Assembly: GCA_012932295.1 (NCBI GenBank)
Contig: JAAONU010000003.1
Location: forward strand, 32,660,361 to 32,724,360
Length of the DNA: 64,000 nt
Source of the DNA: Cyclina sinensis
Taxonomy: Eukaryota; Mollusca; Bivalvia; Venerida; Veneridae
Direction: 5' to 3'
Below the pieces are notes generated by a model. It saw only the letters and a program-made list of their open reading frames with translations. It made no database searches and was not told the origin of the DNA. Every line of letters begins with the position of its first letter. The stretch's first letter is position 1. Of this stretch, positions 12,167 through 26,629 are shown one piece after another. Made by a program: the position numbers and the translations under genes.

Positions 12167-15100
12167 TTTGGGTTTACAATTAAGCTAAAACTATTAGTTG
12201 TCAAAAGACTTAAACATTTTGCTTACATGAACTTCTACATTTTAAGTAATCAATACACTGAAAATGAAATGAAAGATCCTGTTTCACTTGAAAATATAAA
12301 AGTAAGTATAGATATAACATATAAAGTATTAAGGGGAGGGGCAGCAAAGTTAACTCAAAAGACTAAAATAAGTTCATGTCAAGTTCAATAAGTGTTTTAA
12401 ACTTCGTTTTTCAAGTCAGCTTACCCATATTTAACCACTCAACAAGGGAGATGAGCTCGCAGCTTGAAAGAAACATACCTGCCTGTTCTCTTATCAAATC
12501 CGTAACTCTTGTTTTCTATTAATCTACTCATTTTACAAGACAGAAATTTTTAGACATCCAGATTCTTACACTAAAGTAACAACAATGCACTTACTGTTTA
12601 TAAATTATGACAATATCCAGATTTATAATTCTGACTACATGAAGATGACTATCTGTAACGTATGTCCTCTGTGTATATATAATGTATGCTCCTAGCTATG
12701 TGACAATTAACATAAAATTTACCTTAAAAAAGCCACAGGGAAATTATAAAGTCTTTAATGAAGGCAGTTCATTTACCAGTATTTGAAATGCACCTGTTTC
12801 TAATTTTACAAATCATTTATTCAGGGACCTTGTATGGCTTACTTCAAGAAATAGGAGCAAGACTTTGTTGTTGTTGATTCTCCATTTGCCCAGTCTCACA
12901 AAAGGGTCCATTCATGTACATATTCTTAATGTCCCAAAAATAAAAATAAAAATCGATCAATGCAAAAAATCAAGAACTTGATGAATCTCTCCAGAAGTTT
13001 ATGCTTAAACAGTAAATTCTTATTTTCACTGAATACAGGCGACATTCCTGATACTACATGATCCGAAGTTCTCTGCGGCATCAGTTAAAATCTTTTCAGA
13101 TCTAGTGGAGTATGACAGACAACAGCAGTAAAATTTGACATGCACTAACAAAATATTCAAATAATTTTAGACATTTTGTTTGACTATACATTCAATATAA
13201 ACTTCCTACCTCAGACCTTAAGTTGCTGAAAACAGTTGCTTAAAAATAAGGGACCATAACTCTGTCCCTACTAATCAACCAATACAGACAAGACTCTTGT
13301 GTAAGCACACCAACACAGACAGAACTAAACTGTATCCTGAAACTTAAATTCTATCACACAAAGACAGTAACTATCTTCACACCTTTTAAATATAGAACCA
13401 TTTATATTAATTTAATAATAATAACAATAAATGTCACTGTGAGCATAACATGACACAAACGAAAATAATTTCAAGGATGGATGCAAAAATGTGCTATCAA
13501 CTTCTTTATTTTACAGCCCTTTGAACCTTTTTGCATTCATCCCACAAAAATATTCTGTGGACAAATAGAGACTTTAGTGACGAGTGATTTGTGAGACATG
13601 ACCATATCATGTATGGCTGACAAACAGCAAAAATATTCACATGAGCGGTGTTGTATTTACTTTTGTGGGGCCTTGACCTTATTTAATTTAGGCAAATAGT
13701 CACAACAGAATATGATGAATATCTGGGCAAAGTTTGTTTAAAGTCCTCTTTAGTTTGGCTGAGTAACAAAGTAGATGCCAACATTCAGATAATGTATGGC
13801 AAGTTGTGTATCAGTGAGACCTTGTTCTTAAAACATTATCAGCTGTCATAAACACTCATAACAAAAATGGTCATCTCCACCTGATGCACCTTTTCTAAAT
13901 GGCTGTGTTAGAATGCAGGCAGAATGACACAGTAGTATGTGATTGCAATATACCAAGCTCCTTGCATCATGGGCACAGAAATTTGTTTCTATGTTGAATA
14001 AAATTACATGTACTTTTACTGCCTTCAAAAATAAATGATTTAAATAAGTAATCAAGCCTGCAACAGAAAATATTTATTCATTCTTACAGATAACTAGCTA
14101 GGTAAGGAAATTGGAAGTTTTAATTAATTCAACCTGCCATCAACGAAAGTCCTTGAATGTTTGTCGTTATATAATATTGCCATTCAGTGGAAAAAGTGTA
14201 ATTTCACATAATAAGCACGTATTTAATTCCTCATTATGTGCTGCCCATAATCACTGGCTAACAAACTACTTGAGGTATTAAGAAATCTGATATAGAAATT
14301 AAATTCATCTACAAAAAAAGTAGTGACCTAGATTAAAGACAACCGAATATCTGAATAAAAACTCTGAATAAAAACTCTCAATAAAAACGCAGAAAATACC
14401 TTTAAATGTATAAACTTCCTGGAGCTCAGTGTAGGTAACTTATCTTCAGCCCTGCTTTGGTTAGAGAAACAAGGTAAATAATTGTATTTTATCTTGAAAT
14501 CAAATTCTACACACAAAAAAACAACCATTCCAAAACAGTAACACTTTAACAATTTATGTCTGTCTTTTTTCATTAATACTTCACTTCCAAATTTCATTTC
14601 ATTTTTTTCTTTTAACTTTCAATCAAACGTTCATTCACTGACAAAAATAAACAGGTCTCTTCAATATCTAGACATATCTTGAAAAAACATCAATAATACA
14701 CTGTGCACATCTAAAACAATACAACCTATCAATCATACACTGTTATAAATCAATTAAATTCATTGAAAAATTACATTAAAACAACCTGTCATTCAAAGAA
14801 ACAGCAGGGCGTGGCATTATCTACTTCAATCATATCTGTGGAATATCAAATGAAATCATAATCAATTGCAAAATCACAGACAGATCAATATACATCTGCC
14901 TGCAGATTTTGATTTTTATCAATTTTACAAATAATTTCCCTGACCTTATCTCAAAAAACACTGTGAAAAAATCTCCAAATAAATAAAATGTCTATCTACC
15001 AACCTGTAAATGCTTCAATGATTGTCATACACGATAATGAAAGATTTATAAAATCCAATACCAGTAATGCTTTTATGTAAATGGAATCCAGGTCTTTGAT

Positions 15101-18100
15101 ACTAAAGAATTAATGTATTGGAGAGACAATAAGTCACAGACCAGCTATGGTTTGATATGAAACATCCCTTAGTATTTTTGGAATGCACAATCAATACTGC
15201 ACCATACACTACCAGTATAGTATATAAGTCATGGACGACAGCCTTTAAAGGGTTAGATATACAGTATATGTATATATATGTATAGAAAATGTATATACAA
15301 ACTACCAGGGGGCGCAATTAAACTACAGCTTCTTTTACATATTAATGAAAATGGTAAAACAAAATTAACATTTCCGCTATAATAATAAATGTGTGACAAA
15401 TTATTACTGAAAACTGACAAGTGTAATACATGTAGGTTAAGTACAGTATGGTGAGCCATGGTTATGATTGTGGCCATGATGTCTTCAGTGGTTAAAAACA
15501 AGCTCATGTACTTTCTAAATCTGACTGAAAAAGGTCTTCTGTATTGTTCTAGGAATTAAAAGACTTAGCATTTCAAAACTTGCTGGAAAATCTTTCTTTT
15601 TTTTATTGACCTATCACTTCTAAGGAAACAGCACAGAGTATCTATCAAAATTTTATAAATAAATTATGCTTGTTTGCTTGCTTTTATTTGGGTATAACCC
15701 CAGCTTCTGAGCAGCAAAATTTATAAATTTTCCATGTACTACTTACTACCGATAGCAAAACTAGAGTTTACAGTGTTAGGTAAAGAACAAGACTCGTTGG
15801 TACACCTGTCAAAAATCAATTAAAGCGCCACTCAATGTGTTTTCTTCAAACTCCACCTTTTTCCTGTCAATAGTGTCATTCTGTGTAGGAAAGGGAAAAG
15901 TGGTTAGGAAAGAAGTTTCTGGTAGCAACGCAGTGACAGTTACCACACAACAACCTTCGCGCTGCACAGGCACCTTTTTCTGGCTGCGGGTAGATTGCAA
16001 GATGCAGTTTTATTGACAGGTATACCTGAGAAAACTGCTTTGCTGTGATAAGATGATCAGTAAAGTGACAGTTTAAGCTACTGAAATAAACATAGTAACG
16101 TCACTTTTTACTGCGTTCTGAATACATGAAACTGAGACTAATCAGTTTTGCAAGAGGTTACGAGTAAGACTTAAATCAATTGAATAATTCCTGTAGAAAC
16201 TGAGTCATGTTCAAGCCACTTACATAATATGTTTTCATATTGTTTCCTGTTTCCTTTGAATCTTATCAAGTTTTTTGAAAAGAACTTATCACTTTACACT
16301 TGTCTTGCACTTAATCTTAGTCGTCTGTTTATTAAGTGCTCTGTCCATATTTTTCCTCACATGTTCATAACATTATCAATGCTGACCAGTAACACATTAC
16401 ATGAAGTCACCGGATTTCTTTCATATTTGAACATGTAGTGTTTTAGTCTTTGTAACATGTGAATACCACAGGAAGAGTACACCTCACGGTCTCTAAACAT
16501 GTCCAGTGTGTACTAAATTAAATCAAATGTAAGCTCTTCGAAGCTAAGAATTAAGTTAAAATGTTTGTTCATATTTTATGAAGATTACAAGTAAAAAAAA
16601 AATGAAATCCTTGTAACAGTGATTGGACAAGGAAGGGGGGCAAGCTTTAGTATATAGTTCCTGCTACGCAATGTTATTTTGTAAAATTTGGTACAAGATG
16701 CACTTTATGATGTCACTTATGTGAACTACGTTAGCATTACCAATAGCAAATATAGCCAATGGCTTTTTCTCAAAATGCTTTGAAACAAACAACTATTTTT
16801 ACAATATCTGGCAAAATTATTCAAAATAAAAAACTGCTGTTTAAAAAATGTACAAAGAAAGAGAGAGATGCAGATGTACTAAAAATGCCAATTAACTGTT
16901 AGTGTATAGCATACACCTTCTCTGATCTTCACCAGGAAACTATGTTGTAGAACACAAATACACAATTACTTAATTTACCAATTTTACAAAACCTGGTTTC
17001 ATTTACTTTAACAAGACCAGATGCTGGCTTCAAAACATACATAAATATTTGTTATTTACCACAATATTCATAAACATTTGATGTTTTATATCTGCATGCA
17101 GATTTATCAAAAAGGGCCATGTGAAGAAATCATGGCCTTACTCTAAGGTGAATTTAACTTCATAATTTAGATAGTAAGTATTAAAACATCTTATTAAGCT
17201 GATTAATTACTGATGACATATACCTTCTATTAAGCACCCTATCACCAAAATTTTTTTTAACAAAATCTATGACACCATGTAAAATGAAATCGGAACTAAC
17301 ATGCTAACTCTTCTTAAAAATTATAATAATAATAATAATTCAAGGCATATATTTTGCATACACTGCTTTGAGATCTGCTACATTAAAAAGGGCAAGGTTT
17401 AGGTGAAGCCTTGGTGAAAAGCACTAAACCCCAAACCTGGACATCCATAGTTAAGATATCATCAGTGGACTTGTGACATATAAAATCCCTCCTTTTAAAG
17501 CAAGTAATGGTCAAGATTCTGATAAAGCAGCAATCGCTCAGAGTTAGAACATTAACAGAAACTGCAATGACTTGATCTACTATCAAAGTACCGTAAAGAG
17601 TCAAGAAAAAAACCTATATTTAATTACACCGAGAATGTCACCAACAATGCTGTACAATACCACAGTACAGAATAAACTGTATTTTGTATAGGAAGATGGT
17701 GACATATTACCTGACACATGAACACGAAAACATACAACAGCAGAATGTAAACTGAGCCATTCATTGTTGATTCTGTTCACTTTTCACAAGGTACATTGTA
17801 TCTTCTCTAATTTCATGATTAACTACTGCATAGTACTGCTTGGTGCAAAACTGAACAACTGGAGTGTCAAACTGAATCAGGTAGGTATTGTTACTGACTT
17901 TTATTCATCTTGCATCGCCTTCTTCTGATACCGCACTGCATTATCATAATCTGTGTTTATTCTTCAGAAGCACATAAGATATTTACATTCGATCAGTATT
18001 TGTTGCTAAGACTTCTGTTTTTTTTCTTAAATATAAAGTACTATACCCCTTAGTTTTTGAGCAGATACTTAAAATTCTCTGAAGAAAATGCTGCCTGGAG

Positions 18101-21100
18101 ATGAACTATCACTTCAGAGTCCTCACTAAACAAAGAAATGTTCAATTCCATCTTCAAAATAATTCAACGCCATCATTAGATCAGTTTTATACATACAGTA
18201 CTCTAATAGAAACCTTAATTTGCATCTTCTTTACATTAAAATACATTTATTTAAACAACAGGTTCTTTTCTACATTTCTTGTTTGCTTGAAATATAAAAA
18301 AGGCTGTGGTAAAAAAACATCAAATAATTATTAAGTCATATTATAAAACTGCACAATAAATACACTTTAAATTTCAGAAAGAGCATATTATTTCAGTTTG
18401 CAAAGAAGCAGATTTATTGAAGCCTCTACAAAACAATTTAATTAAATAAACTACTGTCTAACCAAAATTTCATTAAAACTTTTTTTCTGCTAAGAAAGTT
18501 TAAAAATTACTTACATTTTTCTTTTTATATCCTAAAACCAAAAGCATTCACAAAAATAGAAAATTCCAGTCTGCAGCTTGAGATAAAACTTGCAGGAAGT
18601 AGCAGACAATTAACTCTGGAACCAGCAATATGAAGATTGAATTTTTTTATAGGAACCAGTCAACTGCTGATTATTTTTTCATATCTGAAACCAGTCATAA
18701 AGACTCTTCTGCAACCAGTCAATCCAAATTTAAAATTGTACAAAATATTTCTTAAAGTTTGCACTGAATGTTTCACCAGGTTACTGCCGAGAGAAAATTG
18801 AGTGCATGGTTCATTCACTTAGTTCATGGAGATTTTTCCGCCTCTTAATGAATCTGCAATTAATGATGTGGCTATGTTTTAAAGTGCAGAAGTTTTTACA
18901 GATCTACCACTTTAATCTGAAACAGTTTTTTTTTTCATGGGAAAGATTTTTCTCATTCTGTTGTCTCAGAACAGTTTTGTCATACATATAGTTTATTTTA
19001 GTTATACTTCGAAAAGAAAGGAAAATCAGACAAATGGCTTTTAATAAAAAAAAAAAAAAAAAGTAATTGTTCAAACTAACAGGAATTAAGATCTTAAAAC
19101 ATAAATGATCTTTTTTTTTTCTATTATTTACAGTAAAATTTTCTTTGGCTACTTCATCCAATTCAAACACACCCTTTTTTTTTCTGAGAATAAAATGGTG
19201 GAAAATGGGTTATTCACCTTTTGTTACACAATTCCACATTTCTTCTTGAAACAAAGGGTCTACCACCTACCAAGACAGTAATTACAGCAGAATCATAGAA
19301 TCGTTCAAAGAACTGTGTAATACTGTATCACTGAGAAACAGAGACCCTACTGTAGAGCATCTTATCTGAGCTCATCGTATTTTTAATTTCTTTTATCTAT
19401 GTATACTGACACATGCATTTATGGGATATCTCAAAAATCTGCTGCCAAGTTTATGTAGTCTTTGTACCTGAGAAAATTATACATATTTCAAATTCTGAAC
19501 AGCTGACTAAGGTGTGGAAAAAAAATGAGAGAAAACAGGTAATTTGAGACAATGTATGTATATAAGAAAATGTTTGTTTCTGTTTATCAAAAAATTTGCC
19601 AGAATAAAATTTTGTAGAGCTCTACAGAAATTCAAGATACTCAGATAGTCAAGAAACATGCCATTTTTTTCATTTGTGAAGCAAAAAAAAAAAAAAATTT
19701 AATATTCTCCTTCCCTATTTCAAAATTCTTTATAACTTTAAATACAAATTCATTTCAATTCAAAATAAAAAAAAATCTGTCATCAGATGCAAGATTAGGT
19801 ACCAATTAAAAGGCAATTAAACACACAGTAAATTTGATTACTTTCTTTTCAGTTTTACTGAAGGATAAACTTGTTCAATGCTCAATAACTTACTATAGAA
19901 AACAAAATGGCCAAATGAAATGTATATATGCATAGAATCTGTTCAACATGCAGTCTGTACTGTTTTCATGTGTAATGTCATTTAGAAAACCTTCTACAAC
20001 CAGTCAATCAAAAATCAGATTTTATTTTTAACAGCAAAAAGCATTAAATCCTCAATCAGCTGCAAACTTTAATGCTTTTCAACTTACAATATTTCAATCT
20101 GCCCAATAAATGTCTATCATTAATATACTTTTAAGTGATTTACCTAAGAACATAACAGAAGTGTACTATGAAAAAGATCAACACCTTATTGTAACATTGA
20201 GGTGCCTAAACAGACATGTCATTATTGCTTTTAATTTCAATACTGAAAGGTTTATAAGAAAAATGTAATTTCAGACTTGCTGAACCAATTATCAAGTACA
20301 GAAGTTACCTGTTGATCTTGATATCTACAGATAACACAACTTAAAGAGCCTACTGCAATAACTCACGATTGATAACAAAGGGCATCAGTCAAAGGCATTC
20401 ACTTTGTTCCCCCCCCCCCTACCCTCCCCAAAAGAGACCTAGGTTCTGAATAAAGTGGAATCTTTAGCTATGGTTTTAGCTTGGACACATGAAGCTGGGT
20501 ACCATCCACCACATCACTGCAGTTTATTACTTTAAGATAAATCACATCAGAAAGCTCTTCTTCAAAATGTCTAATTAGCTTGAAACTACCACTTTAAAGG
20601 TATCTGAGGTATCTGTTTCCTGTCATAATTCTCTATGCTTTTTAATTCACTGTTTACAATGTATGTTGTATGACTTAATTCAAATAGTATGATTAGCATA
20701 CCTATTTGTTCACCAGAGCTGCCTTGAAATGTGAGTCATTCGAATTAAATCTCTGCTGGAAAGATATAACAAATGCAATCTCTTAAAAGACAAAGTATTT
20801 TCATTGCTAGTACCTACTTATGGTGTTGTAGCCGAGATTCAAACACAGTGCCTAAGAAACAAGCTGCAGAAGACTGGAACCTATTTTGCAATGTTATGCC
20901 ACTACACCTGTGTCTGGGAAATAATCTGGCTAAGGTCCAAGGTCCCTGGTTTGTAAAATTCATCAACAGCCTACAAACTTCTGAAGACCATATGCCCTAA
21001 TGGACCTGTAAGAACTGAACTTCAAGACCTTGATTTTTAATATTTATGCCTATGGACTTTGGTTTGGGCAGATTAATTTTCTGTAGCAATTAGCCTGAAT

Positions 21101-21731
21101 AGCCTATATCTTTGAAAACTTATTTCACAGACTGTTATTCCACAAATTTAACAATATTTTCTGGCAGCCATTTTCAGCTTGAAAACTGTTAGCTTGTTTT
21201 CTGATGGACTGCAATCAGCTGAAAGTGATTGTATTTGGAACTTCAAGATAATGATGCACATAAATTTTGATAGTGCCAATTACTGGTATAATCTTTATCT
21301 AGCAGACTCTACAGGCTATCAATCATTCTCACATAATTGAGCTAGTTAAATCTTTTCACTTTGAAATTAAATACAATATTTAATCTGATAATTGACTTCA
21401 GCAGTGTATTCTTCAGGAACTGGAAAGTTGTTGCTGTAAAATGGATTCCTTCTATCCTAGTTTTTATGATGCCAAAAGCTTACAATACTTGCTGAAACTT
21501 CAGCTATCATCTAAGTTTTTTGTCAAGATATTTGAAAAGCATAACACGAATGCATTATTACAGTAATGCTTCAATTTTAATGAATAAAGACCTGAAATAA
21601 AACTCAGATATTGTCATATTCCAATAACATTCTTAAAAGACTTTCAATGGAGAAAAAAAGAATAAACTGGTCTGACTAAAATATGTTAATGAATGAATGC
21701 ATTACTGCTGATTGTCATGTTTCTGTTGAAG
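12167..21731. other. Long non-coding stretch, no gene recognised
   Basis: AT-rich DNA with poly(A)/poly(T) tracts, short microsatellites (ATA/TATATATG near 15260, TAATAATAATAAT near 17320) and only short open frames without domains. No exon with a recognisable protein and no clear transposon ends were found. It could be intergenic or a 5' intron of the LIM gene. Confidence 0.4.
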
Positions 21732-22150
21732 TTAAAGGTCATGTGACATGAATTTTTGACCTCGAAATTTTCATATTAGCGAAAAATATATATACGAGGG
21801 GTGATTCAAAAGTTCGCGGAATTTATCTCTAAATCATTTATTTTTTCACCGAATCACATTAAATTTCGCATAAATATAATTCAACGTATTTTAACTAACA
21901 TTTTCGTTTAGTTTATGGAATATGTGTAACCGGAAGAATATAAATGGTCTCCATAGCAACCACGGTTAGGTGACTTGAAGCAGGCCAAAATATTTCGTTT
22001 TACTAATTCACTTCAGACGATAGTATGTTTTCAAATGTTGCTCAATTTTGGCGCGAACGTAACTGACGTTAGAATGACGTGTTGACGTCATTTCCTATAA
22101 TTTTGATTACATTACGTTGAACCGTTACTCCACAGCAGCGAGTTGTCGCC

Positions 22151-23442
22151 ATGTCTTCAACTTCTTCCGCGACGTCAACAAGTGAATTGGAGCTACGCGC
22201 AGTTGTGAAATTTTGTGTTGGACTCAAACTTACACCAGTTGAGACGTTGAATCAAATTAAAAACTCGCATACATTACAACCTTGTGGTAAATCGTTTGTC
22301 TACAAATGGCATGAGCGATTTCGGAACGGCAGAAAATCGGTACTTGATGACGATAGAGCAGGTAGACCAGCATCCGCTATGACGACGAGCAACGCAACGT
22401 TAGTGAGAGAGCTTTTGGACAACGACCGGCGCTTAACGGTTAGGGGTATTGCAGAGGAACTCTCCCTATCGTATTCTACTGTGCAACGAATTCTTACAGA
22501 AGAGCTAAATATGTCCAAAGTATCTGCGCGTTGGGTGCCCAGACTTCTGACTGATGAAAACAAGCAGCGGAGGTTAGAATGTTCTCAGCAATTTCTGGAT
22601 CTGTACGACGCACAGGGTGACGAGTTTTTGGACAAAATCATCACGACAGACGAGACATGGTTATACCATTATGATCCAGAGTCGAAACAGCAGTCGTCCG
22701 TCTGGAAGTCACCAGACACACCTCCACCAAAAAAGGCCAGGACAACACGCAGCTGCAAAAAGGAAATGTTCATCTTCTTCATGGATAGACAAGGGCTTTT
22801 GCTTCAACACAAGGTGCGCGACGGATGTACCGTAAATGCCGACTATTATTCAAAGGTATGCCGCATTTTAGTCATACAAACGATCAACACTTATATATTA
22901 TTTTTATAACAAACTAATATTTTACAGTATGTATTGTTTCAAATAACAAAATATATAAAAATATTATTTAAAATGTGCCGCTTTTTACTTTCTTAAACTT
23001 AAATTATTTCATGTTTTCCCGTTTGTTTGTTTGACTTCAGGTGCTTAGACGCGATCTGATACAGGCTCTGCGCCGCAAGCGCCCCCTGTTGGTACTGGAT
23101 GATGTTATACTCCATCATGACAACGCTCCAGCACATCGGGCACAGAGTACAGAGTTAGAGATTTCACTGCTTGGTTTCAGTCTCTTACCACATCCGCCGT
23201 ACAGCCCGGATCTAGCACCGATGGACTTTCGTCTGTTTCCAGATATGAAGAGGGAACTCAGAGGCCAGAGATTTGAAACAACATTAGAGCTACGCAATAA
23301 GGCTCGTGAAGTAATCTCTTCATTCAGTCAGGATTGGTTTAAGGTAACATTTATGCAATGGGTACAAAGGCATAGGAAGTGTGTAGCGACGGGCGGCGAT
23401 TACGTCGAGAAGGTGAATCGTACGCTAGAATTTGACCGTTAG
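22151..23442 (+). CDS. Mariner transposase, two exons, 368 aa
   Basis: This enzyme binds the element's terminal repeats and catalyses cut-and-paste transposition. Exons 22151-22855 (235 codons) and 23041-23442 (133 codons plus stop) join in phase 0. The N-terminal half holds paired helix-turn-helix DNA-binding regions: a FVYKWHERF helix near residue 50, and LSYSTVQRIL near residues 106-115. The WVPR linker motif is near residue 128. Catalytic acidic residues are all present: Asp167 in TTDETW, Asp262 in HHDNAPAH, Asp297 in SPDLAPMDF. There are 34 residues between the last two, the DD34D hallmark of mariner. Typical mariner transposases are about 345 residues and intronless. No stop or frameshift was seen in the exons, so it may be active. 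Confidence 0.9.
22856..23040 (+). other. Intron inside the mariner transposase gene
   Basis: 185 bp, beginning GTATGC and ending with a pyrimidine-rich stretch and TTGACTTCAG. Removal joins ...DYYSK to VLRRDL..., continuous with the usual transposase alignment. If retained, translation runs into the intron and stops at 22907-22909, giving 252 residues with only the first catalytic aspartate. Confidence 0.8.
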
Positions 23443-26400
23443 TGACGTCGACGTCGTGATGGCGTGCGTCAAGTGCCGGTCATGTATACAATTCAAATAT
23501 GTACAAACGATTTATTAGTAAATGTATTTCAATGAGATTACGGCTCTGCTTTAGTATTGAGTAAACGTATCGAGTGATGTAATTTTTGTGTTTGTATTGT
23601 CTTTTCCGTTCTAGTAATAAAGCAATTCCGCGAACTTTTGAATCACCCCTCGTATAACTATGACTGTTTTACAAATTTCCGCTGGTAATTTTCATCTTAA
23701 ATATGTTAAATATGCAAATTAAAATCCATATTTTTCGCACTTGGTCACGCGCACCTGTCACGAGCGAAACCGGAAGTGACGCACATTTATCCCTTGCCAC
23801 TTTACACAGCTGCCTAGATTGTTAACAAAAACTTTAAAATTATGATGGAAAGTGAAAATGTAGACTGAATATAGTAAAAAAACAAAATTGAACAAGTTAA
23901 GCTAACATCATGAAAAGACATTGAAGATTTTTTAAATAAATAATTTGAAATTTTGATGGAATTACGAAGCCAATGAGCAATATTATACAGAGGCGAGTTT
24001 AATCAGGGTTAGAGAATTAAAAGATACATCAGTGAAAATATCTTGACGAAGAGATATTTTTCAAGTAACTGATCCAAAAATATTTTGAACATGCTTATTT
24101 TTATCCGATGCAGTTTGTTGGAAGACTTGATTAACCAACTCCAATCGAAAGATTTTTTTCCCATAAAAACATTCCCCTTACAGTGATGTGTTGCTTATTT
24201 GTGGTATATTTTGCCTGAGGTACGCGTAAGTTATCTTTGACTAGATCTATGATTTTTTTCATTATAAATGCATATCTTTTCTTTTTTTGGCTTATTCATT
24301 CTACATTTTTTTTGAAAGCAAAACAATAATGATGAAAGAACAAATAATATGAAGAAGCCCTAAATACTATGTCAAAATCATAACACAAACACATTGTTTT
24401 TGTTTTTTTAATAATTTGTTCACATTTAGAAGTCGAATGATTTTTATTTTCATCATAAATAGATCTATTACATTTAATTATCTTATAAAAATATGTATCG
24501 CCATGGAAGCATCTAAACTAAAAATCATTCAGACATGTTAATTGGAACAAGCTATTACATAATGTTTTGACAAGTGTGACTGATCAAAAGTAATTCAATC
24601 AATTTGTAAGATCACTTGCCATAAAATTTTGCTATTTGTCTCAACTTTATCAATGATTGGGTCATAAAAAAGTTAATTGCTTTGTTTTGACAGCTATGCA
24701 GAATATACAAGGGTCCCATTTGGGCAGGTTAATTTGCATAAATCCCACAGTATAAGGCGTGATTTATGGATCTTTGACATTTCATTGGATATTAATTTAT
24801 AAGCAGACACAAATTTCTACTTGATGGACATGCCATATTATTATTTTTCAAACATTATCCTAACGTGAAAATACATTGTAGTGTGAATTTCCATTCCAGT
24901 GAATCAAATGCTAAAACATAAGATCACCTAAATTCATTTCAATTTTACTACACTTAAATGAAAAAGAATTTGTTTATGATGTAAACATCAAGTGAGGAAG
25001 ATTTACGCAGCATGTAAAAACGTGGAGATAGTGTTATATAGAACCACAACATGGAAGAAATTGGAATTTTTATTAAGGTAAAATTACAACCCGTTCTCCC
25101 GGCACAAAGTTTGAATTTACGTATAAAATCGAGAAGTAATCACATTATTTTATTTTATTTACAATTTATAGCATGTTATTTTTATAAGTGTGCTTTTATC
25201 GTGTTTCATGCACTTGTGGTTTAGTGTTACAGTATTTTTTCATTTAAAAACGGTTGTGTTATGAGCAGTGTAATTCTGCACTACTGCCTAGTACAGTAGG
25301 GATAAATCTACGTCACAACCAAAAAGTGCGGCGGAAACTACCGATGTCGAAACGGAAACAGCCGATTATCAAAAACACGTTTTTTCTTATCAAAAGCAAT
25401 ATTTTCATAATTTCGCAGTTAAACCATCTTAATCAGTACTTTATGATTATTTTGAATAGACAAAGTTGCTATAGTCGTGTCACATGACCTTTAAAGTGTT
25501 TTAAACTTCCTTATTTCTTCTCACTAGAACTCAGGAAATTTGAACATTAACCCTTAACATGCTGGAACCGAAAGTGATTAGCCTTTGCCACCAGTATAGA
25601 GCCAGGTCAGCCTGCACATCCGTTGGTAGCTCCATTTTTGTATGTTGATATTGAAATCCCTTAAACTTTGAATGGACTGTTCCAAATTCAAAGCTGGGAA
25701 AATCCATTACAAAATTTCAGCATGTTCCGGGTTAATAGGAAAATGAAAATGCAGCCCATTCACATTGACCAACTTCTTAATCTTATTTTGACCTATTAAT
25801 TGCAACTAATAGCTCTTTTGATTAATATAAAGGTTCCTGTACTTGTTACTATATTTCCATTTATGCAAAATGTTCCTGAAATTAATAATTCAGACAAGAT
25901 ATATTTAACCTTCTACCATGTAAATGCAAAGAATAACATAACTTTTTGTTTATTTCTTAAGTTAGGCTTTCAGTGGTTAATGAACTGTATCATAATACTC
26001 TAATGTACAGTACATTAATTTTGCTCAATGCATTTCAAACAAAATCAAGAGTACTTAACATGCCAAAGCTAGATTTTCTCAGTATAATAATGCCACTGAT
26101 TTATATGTACAAATAAAATACCTATTAATATGTTTCACAAATAAAATAATCTCATGTGAGAAATCCCCCCCCAAAATAGTAAAAACAGTTTCATTCTTCG
26201 TAACTGACTGTCTCTCAAAAACACAATGACTGTATTATTATCAGCTGTGAGATGGAAATGTTAGCTTCAAGAGATGTTCTCGAAATAACTAAAAAAAATA
26301 TTAATAAAATATGAACTAGATATATAAAGAAATGATTTTCACATTTTATAAATTTAGGACTTGTAACCTAAGTTTGATACTTGGCAGTGTCTAAGGATAC

Positions 26401-26629
26401 CGATCCTTACCTCTAGACCGGTTTTAGGACTGTCTGGGGATACGGACCTTCTTTTACAATAGAATTATGCATTTATTTACTTTAGAATGAACCCTGTTCT
26501 CGTGGTTTTGGCAGTTTTTTTATGTATTCAACTGACTTAAATTACCTTAGAGTGACGATTAATTTCAAGTTATTTTTTATTACTTTTTCCGACGATATTA
26601 TTCGAGTTACACAAAATAAAGAACAAACA

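Larger units (their letters stand above)
21795..23652 (+). mobile_element. Complete mariner transposon
   Basis: Perfect 29-bp terminal inverted repeats (21795-21823 and 23624-23652, starting CGAGGGGTGATTCAAAAGTT) are bordered by TA on both sides, the Tc1/mariner target. Total length is 1858 bp, longer than the usual 1.3 kb because of a 5' leader of about 330 bp and an intron. AATAAA at 23616-23621 lies just inside the right repeat. Exact terminal repeats and an uninterrupted frame suggest recent insertion. It sits within the TTAA element. Confidence 0.95.
21736..25490. mobile_element. TTAA-flanked DNA element (Kolobok/piggyBac-like), non-autonomous, host of a nested mariner
   Basis: Left terminus AGGTCATGTGACATGA (21736-21751) and the inverse complement of the right terminus (25475-25490, AGGTCATGTGACACGA) differ at one base. 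Each is bordered by TTAA (21732-21735 and 25491-25494), the target duplication of piggyBac and Kolobok superfamilies. Removing the nested mariner leaves about 1.9 kb. No transposase coding region was recognised, so it probably moved with enzyme supplied elsewhere. The superfamily is inferred from TTAA only. Confidence 0.7.

Noticed and set aside
22151..22909. Mariner transposase as a truncated pseudogene ending at 22909
   Set aside because: The frame resumes exactly in phase after a GT...AG interval with the remaining catalytic residues, so an intron is a better explanation.
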